Shown here: positions 39,537-46,659 of the stretch, in pieces | Numbering within the stretch: position 1 is the first letter of the stretch | Layout: each line of letters starts with the position of its first letter | NCBI RefSeq assembly: GCF_000621845.1 | Contig: NZ_JHXF01000007.1 | Location: 220,194-284,193 of the forward strand | DNA length: 64,000 bases | From: Ruminococcus flavefaciens MA2007 | GTDB taxonomy: Bacteria > Bacillota > Clostridia > Oscillospirales > Ruminococcaceae | Direction of reading: 5' to 3' | Position numbers and translations under genes: made by a program | The notes under the pieces: model-generated | Told to the model about the DNA's origin: nothing | What the model saw: the letters and a program-made list of their open reading frames with translations, nothing else | Databases searched by the model: none

Positions 39537-41789
39537 TTAACTCAATGACTGGATAAGTCCTAAGAGGAACTGCTGGATCTTCAATGCGTCATTTGTGGTA
39601 AGTCCCTTGACGCTTGTATCAACATCTGCATTTGCATTTCCCTGAGCTGTAAGAGCGTTCTTGTCAGAACCGCCGATAGCGAACTTGTTGGGGTTAGCAA
39701 GAGACTGCATGATAAGTACAACATCGGACATATCTACTGCATTATCGCAGTTAGCGTCGCCTGCAAGCTTCATGGAAGGGTCTGCCGTTGTAGTTTGAGT
39801 AACAGGCTTGGTAGTTGTTGTAGTCGATGTAGTTGTCGAAGTCGTAGTCAGCTCAGCAGTTGTTGTTGTGGAGGTTGTAGTTGTAGTTGTAGTAGTCGTT
39901 GTCGTCGTAGTAGTAGTTGTGGTTGTTGTTGTTGTAGTCGTTGTAGTAGTAACCACAGGACCGTCAACCTTTACACCAGCCTTAGCAACGACAACTTCGT
40001 CGATGCTGAAATCGCTTGTGCCCTCTTCTGTTTCAACATAGAGGATATAACCCGAGCCCTCTGGGAGCTTGTAATTTGTGTTAGCGAGCTGAACATATTC
40101 GCCGTTGGAAACTCCGTCTGCAATATGTGCATAAGCTGTTGTGCCCGTAGAATCCTTGTATTCCAGCGAGAGCATCATGTTTCCTGAGCCCTTGGCAACA
40201 GCACTGAAGCTGTACTCCTGTCCAGCCTTGAATGTCAGGGAGTCGAGAGTCTTAGCAGCTCCATGCCATGCGCTGCTTCTGTCTGAAACTGTGAGAGCCT
40301 TGCTGCCCTTGTAAGCAGTGCCGCCAGTGTTTACAGAAGCTCCGCCGCGGCTCTCCCAGTTGCCGTTGTCATCTTCAAATGTATCGTGGTAGTAGTAACC
40401 GTTTGAATCAGGCTCGATAGGCTCCGGAGGAGTAGGATCTCCGCCGCCCTGGAAGCCCTTGCCGTCGCTTACGAGGCTTACAACGAATGTGGAAACGCTG
40501 TTAGCAGGAAGCTGAGCGCTGAATGATGAGCCGCTGAAATCAGGGCTTGAAGTCTTTGTAATGTTCTCGTTTGCAGATGTTCTGTAACGTGTTACGTCTG
40601 TAATAGTTCTTCCACTGAAGTTGAACTGCTGTACAGGAGCATTGCTGCCCTTATTGATAGCAACTACTGTTGCCTGTGTGTCGCTGTGCTTGTATGCAGA
40701 AACGAGGATATTTGAATCAGGCTGCTCTGTAGCGTCGATACGAACATCTCCTGGGCGTACCCACTTTGAGAACTGAGCCATAGCATAGCCTCTCTTGGAA
40801 ATCTTACCAGTGTCCCACATCGGACTGTACTGACGGCGGATATACCACCAAACATAGGCGTTCATGTTACCCACAACGAGAGCATTGTGGATATTTTCAG
40901 CGACCTTTACGCCCTCTGGCCATCTGTCTGCGGAGTTGTTATCGCTGTTCGGAACGTAAACCTCTGTCATCCAGATTTCCTTGCCGCACTGTTCCAGTGC
41001 CGGGAAGTCCATAGCGCTGCGCTGTGTTCCGTAGAAGTGTGTACCGAACATATCGCAGTTTGCCATAGCCTTTGAGTTGTTCAGGATAGCGTTGTAGAAG
41101 CTCTTGTTATAGCTGAAGCTCTCAGGCGACATCAGCTTTGTGGTTGTGCCTGCTGTAACGGACTTGCCGTAGTTAGCAATGAAGTTTGCCGCACGGTCTG
41201 GTGTCCATGCTGTCCACTCGCCTGACCAGTCAGGCTCATTCTGTACTGATATGGAGTTGAGCTGAACGCCCTGGCTGTTACAGTACTTGATGAAGTCGTT
41301 GAGGTGCTGAGCGTACTGACCCTCAGCGCCGTTTTTCAGAACGTACTGACCGCCTGAAGGACCGCCCGAGCCATTCTGTCTCATTGATGCAGGCGGATTC
41401 CACGGTGTTGCGAATACGGTTGCACCAAGCTTCTGAGCTCTCTGAGCTGTCGGGATAGCGTTCTTCCATGCGTTCTTGTCATCGCTTACGAAGATACGCA
41501 GGATTGTCAGACCAAGCTCGTTATCGCCGTTTCCGAATGCCGTCTGCACCTGTGCGGCTGTCATGTCTCCGGGAGCTCCGTTCTGAGCGTTGTAGCTCTG
41601 CCACTCAGGGTGGTTCATGCCGCCGAAGCCGCGGATAGTCTGGTATTCCTTGTTTGTGTTGATGTTGCACGCGCTGGCAGCGTCAGCTACCATAGGTGCA
41701 GAAGTCGGTAATGTTGAAGCAGTGCTTATCAGCATTGCTCCTGCCATAACTGCTGAAACAGCAGTCTTGAATTTACGAGTGATATTCAT
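39537..41789 (-). CDS. Cellulosomal GH30 xylanase with CBM22 and dockerin, 750 aa
   Basis: A secreted enzyme for xylan breakdown. The signal peptide (1-~38, cut near ADA) is followed by a GH30 TIM barrel with side beta domain (~40-440). The acid/base is Glu185 in SVQNEPDW and the nucleophile Glu276 in IWMTEVY, both intact. A CBM22-like xylan-binding module (~460-610, YYHDTFEDDNGNWESRGGAS) is followed by a linker with over 45 Thr in about 60 residues and a C-terminal dockerin (AGDANCDNAVDMSDVVLIMQ). The similarity to GH30 subfamily 8 suggests glucuronoxylanase activity. I chose ATG 41789, which has AGGGGG upstream; the frame extends to 41828. Confidence 0.93.
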   Translation of the reverse strand: MNITRKFKTAVSAVMAGAMLISTASTLPTSAPMVADAASACNINTNKEYQTIRGFGGMNHPEWQSYNAQNGAPGDMTAAQVQTAFGNGDNELGLTILRIFVSDDKNAWKNAIPTAQRAQKLGATVFATPWNPPASMRQNGSGGPSGGQYVLKNGAEGQYAQHLNDFIKYCNSQGVQLNSISVQNEPDWSGEWTAWTPDRAANFIANYGKSVTAGTTTKLMSPESFSYNKSFYNAILNNSKAMANCDMFGTHFYGTQRSAMDFPALEQCGKEIWMTEVYVPNSDNNSADRWPEGVKVAENIHNALVVGNMNAYVWWYIRRQYSPMWDTGKISKRGYAMAQFSKWVRPGDVRIDATEQPDSNILVSAYKHSDTQATVVAINKGSNAPVQQFNFSGRTITDVTRYRTSANENITKTSSPDFSGSSFSAQLPANSVSTFVVSLVSDGKGFQGGGDPTPPEPIEPDSNGYYYHDTFEDDNGNWESRGGASVNTGGTAYKGSKALTVSDRSSAWHGAAKTLDSLTFKAGQEYSFSAVAKGSGNMMLSLEYKDSTGTTAYAHIADGVSNGEYVQLANTNYKLPEGSGYILYVETEEGTSDFSIDEVVVAKAGVKVDGPVVTTTTTTTTTTTTTTTTTTTTTTTTTTSTTTTAELTTTSTTTSTTTTTKPVTQTTTADPSMKLAGDANCDNAVDMSDVVLIMQSLANPNKFAIGGSDKNALTAQGNANADVDTSVKGLTTNDALKIQQFLLGLIQSLS

Positions 41790-41856
41790 TTTAATAACCC
41801 CCTGTAAGAAAATATTTTTTACAGTCATTCACGTATAACAGTTTTATACATTGTAT

Positions 41857-41885
41857 ATTTTATCATTAATTTTATTATTTGTAAA
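41857..41885 (-). promoter_or_regulatory. Promoter of the GH30 gene
   Basis: Minus strand TTTACA (41880-41885), 17-base spacer, TAAAAT (41857-41862). Confidence 0.7.
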
Positions 41886-41987
41886 CTCAAAATACATTGC
41901 AAAGGTGGACAAAATAATGATGTTTCATTTACATTAAACGTAAATATGTTATATATTTTGCATGATCGTATATTATTCACAAAAATA

Positions 41988-42109
41988 AAAAGCCGCACAT
42001 TAGGCTGCTCCCCTTAACGGAAAAAGTGGGCTACCGAGCCGTAAACTTACGGCTCATATTTAGTAACCTGCGAATCCGCCAGAGGGGTCTCCCCTTGTGC
42101 GACTTTTTA
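41988..42109. mobile_element. Terminator-loop element family 2, copy B
   Basis: The outer stem AGCCGCACA / TGTGCGACT (one G-T pair) with A-run and T-run is the terminator of the GH9 gene on the minus strand. Its loop holds a ~95-base insert beginning TTAGGCTGCTCC and ending GGTCTCCCCT, about four-fifths identical to copy A at 30348-30469. The inner apical stem GAGCCGTAA / ACGGCTC is longer here than in copy A. Orientation relative to the upstream gene is opposite to copy A. Confidence 0.75.
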
Positions 42110-42118
42110 TCAAAAAAT

Positions 42119-45100
42119 TCATTTTGCTGCTGCAACAGGCAGCTCTTTTACCTTGCCGAGCAGGAACTCCTGTATAGCAAGTGCGTCGTTAGTCGTAACG
42201 CCCGAACCCTTGTCGTAAACATCCGCATTGCTCCAGCCCTGTACTCTGAAAGCGTTCTTGTCAGTTCCGCCCACTCCGTACTTATCGGGATTTGCCAGAG
42301 CCTGCATAATGAGAACTACATCGCCCATGTCCACCTTGCCGTCGCAGTTTGCGTCACCGTACTCAGGCGGCTCTGATAAAATAGATTTAGTAAGAGTCGT
42401 TGTTGAAGAAACGCCGGAAGTCGTGGCAGTCGTAGTAGTTGTCGTTACAGTTGTTGTAGCAGTCGTAGTATTTGTATTCACTTCGGGAGCTTTTGCGCCT
42501 TTATCTTCAAGGAAAGACATATTCCATGCAAGAGCAGCCTGCCAGTCAGGTGACGAAGAATTTACAGACCACGCCTCAACAGCATCTGCATAGCACTTCT
42601 GACTTGGATCCTCATACGGCTTGAGTCCCGTCATGCGCACATAATTATCATACAACGGTGAGCATGGACCGCCTACCATAACTCCGTCGGGAGCCTTCGG
42701 GAAGCGCCTGTCCACATCGTATATCCAGTATTCACTGGTCGGTGCGTTTACATGATACGAACCGCAGCCCGTAACATATGAGAAGCCCAGACCGTTTCTT
42801 CCGAAGATATAGTCCATAGCCTGCATAGCGCCGTTGAGGTATTTGCCGTCCCCTGTTGCGTCGTAGGCATAAGACATTATTACCGCGTTATTGGTAACTC
42901 TGCTGTTGGAGCCGTAATCGTAGCCATAGTCAGACGGCCAGTTACTGCCATACATACGATAAAAGCCGACTTTTTTATAAGGAATGCCCATTGCATTTTT
43001 GTCCACTGTGAGATCGTTTTCAACTTCTATATATTTATCCGCAGCAGCCAACAGATTCTTCTTTATTATCTCCTTGTCGTCCTTAGGAGTCTTATCGCTG
43101 AGATAAAGTGACAGCGAACCGCAGCTTGTTTTGTTGAAGCTGTCAAAAGAAGTCATCAGTTCATCGACATCGTATGATTGAGCATAGAACGGAACTTGGA
43201 ATGCAAGGTTCTCTCCGCGTTCCTTTTCACCATCTCGTGACAGGACGTAGTTTTTGCAGTTCCTGATATAGTCGTAATAGACCTTATCGCCTGTAGTTGC
43301 ATATAGCTCGCAGGCTGCCCAGTAAGCGTCATCGGTGATATCAAAATTATCATAATACAGAACACCAATAGGAGCACAGAAAGGATTTGTGGTATTTGGA
43401 TCAACATTGGCAACAATATCTTCATCGTGCTTCATAACAGCTTCCCATGACTTCTTTGCATGGTCGAGGCACTCCTTGGAGAAATCATCGTCAATGCCCT
43501 TCCACAGACGTGAAGCCTGTGCCGCGCAGGCTATCATATTAAGAGTTGCCGCATATGACGGCGGATTGACAACACGCGACGGACTTCTATAATCTGAAAT
43601 GCCGATATAATCCATAGGAACATACGGAGTCGGCAGCTGAGAGCTGTAAACAACGCTGTCATAAACAAGATCAGCAGCCTTTTCGCCCCAGATAGGATCC
43701 TTTTCGGGATCAACTATCATTCTGAACATGAATTCCAGCTCATATCTTGCCTCATCAAGGATATCAGGAGAATCCTTGCAGCTTATGTCCTTTCCGCCCG
43801 ACACCTTGTAGCTGTCCGGAATGGTCATGGTCTTGCCGTCAGCCCATTTGCTGTCGGTGCCGCTTGCCTTGGACATTTCGTACATATTCTGGAGCAGCCA
43901 TAAAGCACCGCCGCCGTACTGAACGCTCTTGACATAGTCATCAGCTTGATACCAGCCGCCCGAAACATCAAGCTCTACATCATTCTTTGCTTCTGAAGAG
44001 AGTCTCCATTTTTTCCACCAATACTGCTGAACATAAGCAATATCCTGCTTGTTTACGTCCTCGTGGGCAAGCGCCTTTTTGTCTCCCGAGGTTATGTACT
44101 TCTCCTCGACAGCAGAGCCCGAGCGGTTCTGATAGAAATAGTTCATCGCATTGCCGAGAACTCCGTCGTATACATCATCGCCTATCTTAAACTCATGGCT
44201 GATATATTTCTTGCAGATATCTCCCGTTAAATTGTCCCGTGAAACATTCTTCTCGTCGTCCATGACAATGGTATATGTACCCGGAGTCTTCACCGAGGTG
44301 AAATCAACGATATGGCAGTATTCCCCTGCATCCTTGTCATAGCCTACAGGTACGCTCTTTCCTGTATATACAGCCTTTCCGTCCTTGTCCACCACATTGA
44401 ATTCCATGGCTTCTTTATCCTTTGTGGTAACATAGGTAGCCTTTTTAACGGCATTGGGATAATATCCCATCTGATTGAGACGCACGTCGCTCTTAGGAGT
44501 TACGATACCGAAATCATTGTATCCCCTCCAGCCGCATTCATTTTCTCCTTCTTCCTCGCAGGTAAGGCACTCTATGGAAATATCGTCGAACCATATCTCG
44601 TCACCCTCACGAGCATTGCCCTGATACTTAGTACCCTTTGCATACTGGAACGTCCACTGACAAGCCTCAAGGTCCTGAGTAGGCTTGAATATGCCCTCTA
44701 TCTCCTGCCACTCGGTAGTCAGCTTTAAAGGCGATAAAGGCCAATTACCGTCCATATCCGGGCCCATGTGCATTCCGGGTTTTTCGTCGCTATCCCAGGA
44801 ACGGCCGTCAAGCTCGAAATACTCCTGTATACCTGAAATATTGCCGATATATGAGCACAATTCCATATTTGCTCTATTGGATTTTACCTTAAAGCTAACC
44901 TTGTACTCATGACCTTTTCTGAAGTTGAGATTTTTGTGTCTTAACTGCAGATCCCATTTTTCGTGTTCACCGCCCTCAGGCACAAGTATCTTGATATTGA
45001 ACGCTCCGTCCTCAAGGCTGAATTCCTGTTTTGCAGGAGAATTCTCTACGATCTGCCACGGCATAGCCTTTTCATCAAAGGTGCTCTCGCCGAGGACCTG

Positions 45101-45205
45101 AACGGTCATCTTCTCCGCACTTGCTGTAGGAACTGCTGCGTTTGCTGTAGTGACCATTGCCATAGCCATGATCCCAGCCATTATTCTGTTTGATTTTTTA
45201 TGCAT
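42119..45205 (-). CDS. Cellulosomal GH9-family protein with CBM4-like, Ig-like and dockerin modules, 1028 aa
   Basis: Order: signal peptide (1-~31), CBM4/9-like carbohydrate-binding domain (~35-210), Ig-like domain (~240-340), GH9 (alpha/alpha)6 barrel (~345-905), Thr-rich linker, dockerin (~949-1022, YGDANCDGKVDMGDVVLIMQ). The fold and order match CelD/CbhA-type GH9 endoglucanases. Active-site motifs are altered: the catalytic DAGD reads QADD (Gln420, Asp423 kept), the HHR segment reads NAPTSEYW, and the acid Glu of NEVA-x-x-YN aligns with Gln889 in WQAALAWN. It may be inactive on cellulose or have another role. ATG 45205 has GGGAGGG upstream. Confidence 0.88.
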   Translation of the reverse strand: MHKKSNRIMAGIMAMAMVTTANAAVPTASAEKMTVQVLGESTFDEKAMPWQIVENSPAKQEFSLEDGAFNIKILVPEGGEHEKWDLQLRHKNLNFRKGHEYKVSFKVKSNRANMELCSYIGNISGIQEYFELDGRSWDSDEKPGMHMGPDMDGNWPLSPLKLTTEWQEIEGIFKPTQDLEACQWTFQYAKGTKYQGNAREGDEIWFDDISIECLTCEEEGENECGWRGYNDFGIVTPKSDVRLNQMGYYPNAVKKATYVTTKDKEAMEFNVVDKDGKAVYTGKSVPVGYDKDAGEYCHIVDFTSVKTPGTYTIVMDDEKNVSRDNLTGDICKKYISHEFKIGDDVYDGVLGNAMNYFYQNRSGSAVEEKYITSGDKKALAHEDVNKQDIAYVQQYWWKKWRLSSEAKNDVELDVSGGWYQADDYVKSVQYGGGALWLLQNMYEMSKASGTDSKWADGKTMTIPDSYKVSGGKDISCKDSPDILDEARYELEFMFRMIVDPEKDPIWGEKAADLVYDSVVYSSQLPTPYVPMDYIGISDYRSPSRVVNPPSYAATLNMIACAAQASRLWKGIDDDFSKECLDHAKKSWEAVMKHDEDIVANVDPNTTNPFCAPIGVLYYDNFDITDDAYWAACELYATTGDKVYYDYIRNCKNYVLSRDGEKERGENLAFQVPFYAQSYDVDELMTSFDSFNKTSCGSLSLYLSDKTPKDDKEIIKKNLLAAADKYIEVENDLTVDKNAMGIPYKKVGFYRMYGSNWPSDYGYDYGSNSRVTNNAVIMSYAYDATGDGKYLNGAMQAMDYIFGRNGLGFSYVTGCGSYHVNAPTSEYWIYDVDRRFPKAPDGVMVGGPCSPLYDNYVRMTGLKPYEDPSQKCYADAVEAWSVNSSSPDWQAALAWNMSFLEDKGAKAPEVNTNTTTATTTVTTTTTTATTSGVSSTTTLTKSILSEPPEYGDANCDGKVDMGDVVLIMQALANPDKYGVGGTDKNAFRVQGWSNADVYDKGSGVTTNDALAIQEFLLGKVKELPVAAAK

Positions 45206-45242
45206 TTGAAACCCTCCCTTTATCTTAATGCATTGTACCATT

Positions 45243-45271
45243 ATTATACATTATTATCTCAAAACAGTCAA
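45243..45271 (-). promoter_or_regulatory. Promoter of the GH9-family gene
   Basis: Minus strand TTGACT (45266-45271), 17-base spacer, TATAAT (45243-45248). Confidence 0.8.
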
Positions 45272-45324
45272 GTTTTTTAGCGTGAATCCACAAAAAAATC
45301 CACATAATGTTCACAGCCTGACAA

Positions 45325-45353
45325 TTGACATAAAAGCTGCGATAAAGTATAAT
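45325..45353 (+). promoter_or_regulatory. Promoter of the metallophosphoesterase gene
   Basis: TTGACA (45325-45330), 17-base spacer, TATAAT (45348-45353); perfect consensus, divergent from the GH9 promoter 54 bases away. Confidence 0.85.
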
Positions 45354-45383
45354 AAAAATAACACTCATTCAGGAGGGAACTAT

Positions 45384-46481
45384 ATGACGATGTGGCTGAT
45401 AATATTAGCGGCAGTTCTTGCGGCTTTTGCGGCAGGAACGGTATATCTGACAGTTGCAGTGGGACGGTTCGGCTTGATAAAAAAGCTTTCAGGTGACAGG
45501 AAATGGCTGAAAGGACTCATCTCCTTCGGCATCATAGCAATAGTATTCGCGGCACTGGTGTTCCTTACCTCGGTCACCAACGCCATAATCATACTGCTGA
45601 GCACTCTCATGTTCTTCCTGATATACGGGCTCATTTTCCGCATCATCAGAGCAGTCCGCAAAAAGGACTTCACCTGCAACTGGGCAGGCTGGCTGGCGCT
45701 GGTCACCTCGGCGGTATATCTGGGAGTCGGCTATTATCTCTGTTTTCACATCTGGCAGACCGATTACACCATTTCCACTGATAAGAATATCTCCCCTATG
45801 CGCATAGCTCTTATTGCGGACTCACATCTCGGCACCACCTTTGACGGCGAGGGCTTCGCCAAGCAGCTTGACCGCATAATGGAGCAGAAGCCCGATATGC
45901 TCCTCATCGCAGGAGACTTCGTAGACGACAGCACCAAGCGCGAGGATATGATAACAGCCTGCAAGGCTCTCAGCGGGCTGAAGCTTAACTATGGCGCATT
46001 TTACTGCTACGGCAACCACGACAAGAGCTACTATGGCAGCGAGCACCGCGGCTTCTCAGCGGAAGACCTTGCCGCAGAGCTTGAAAAAAGCGGCGTCCGC
46101 GTCCTTGAGGATTCCGTATTCTCCGCAGACAATATCACCATAATCGGCAGGCGTGACAGCGGCGAAAAGGAACGCGCCGAGATATCCGACCTCATGAAGG
46201 ACGTCCCTGCTGAAAACTACACCATAGTCCTCGACCACCAGCCCAACGATTACGATAACGAAGCGGCGGCGAATGCCGACCTTGTAGTCTCGGGGCATAC
46301 CCACGGCGGCCAGCTCTTCCCTGTCACCTACGTGGGCGAGTGGTTCAGCATCAACGACGCAACATATGGTCACGAAAGGAGAAAAAACACAGATTTTATT
46401 GTGACCTCAGGCATCTCCGACTGGGAGATACTCTTCAAAACGGGTACTAAATCCGAGTACGTAATAATAGATATCCAATAA
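45384..46481 (+). CDS. Membrane-bound metallophosphoesterase (YkuE-like), 365 aa
   Basis: Three or four N-terminal hydrophobic segments (residues ~3-24, 45-65, 67-88, 100-122) anchor a calcineurin-like phosphoesterase that lies outside or facing the membrane. Metal-site motifs are present: ADSHLG (~145), GDFVDD (~176), YGNHD (~210) and SGHTHGGQ (~306). Relatives act on phospholipid head groups or UDP-sugars; the substrate here is unknown. ATG 45384 follows AGGAGGG; the frame is open further upstream, but that part overlaps the promoter. Ends with a terminator. Confidence 0.9.
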   Translation: MTMWLIILAAVLAAFAAGTVYLTVAVGRFGLIKKLSGDRKWLKGLISFGIIAIVFAALVFLTSVTNAIIILLSTLMFFLIYGLIFRIIRAVRKKDFTCNWAGWLALVTSAVYLGVGYYLCFHIWQTDYTISTDKNISPMRIALIADSHLGTTFDGEGFAKQLDRIMEQKPDMLLIAGDFVDDSTKREDMITACKALSGLKLNYGAFYCYGNHDKSYYGSEHRGFSAEDLAAELEKSGVRVLEDSVFSADNITIIGRRDSGEKERAEISDLMKDVPAENYTIVLDHQPNDYDNEAAANADLVVSGHTHGGQLFPVTYVGEWFSINDATYGHERRKNTDFIVTSGISDWEILFKTGTKSEYVIIDIQ

Positions 46482-46488
46482 TTTTTAT

Positions 46489-46518
46489 GACCTTTTGTGC
46501 AAACAAAAGGTCTTTTTT
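46489..46518 (+). terminator. Terminator of the metallophosphoesterase gene
   Basis: GACCTTTTGT / ACAAAAGGTC stem followed by TTTTTTT. Confidence 0.85.
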
Positions 46519-46594
46519 TACACCTTTGGTGGATATTATAAGAACCGCAAAATTAATTTTCAGTTCATAATTAGTCAACTCCGCAAGATTTGAG

Positions 46595-46623
46595 TTGACA
46601 AGTGCTGTAAAATATGGTACAAA
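46595..46623 (+). promoter_or_regulatory. Promoter of the double CE1 gene
   Basis: TTGACA (46595-46600), 17-base spacer, TACAAA (46618-46623); the -10 is imperfect. Confidence 0.55.
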
Positions 46624-46659
46624 TTATACATAAAGATATATTTACAAGGAGGAATGTAA

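Noticed and set aside
39795..40187. Poly-Val and poly-Cys/Ser open frames opposite the GH30 linker
   Set aside because: They are the other reading frames of the Thr-rich ACN tract.
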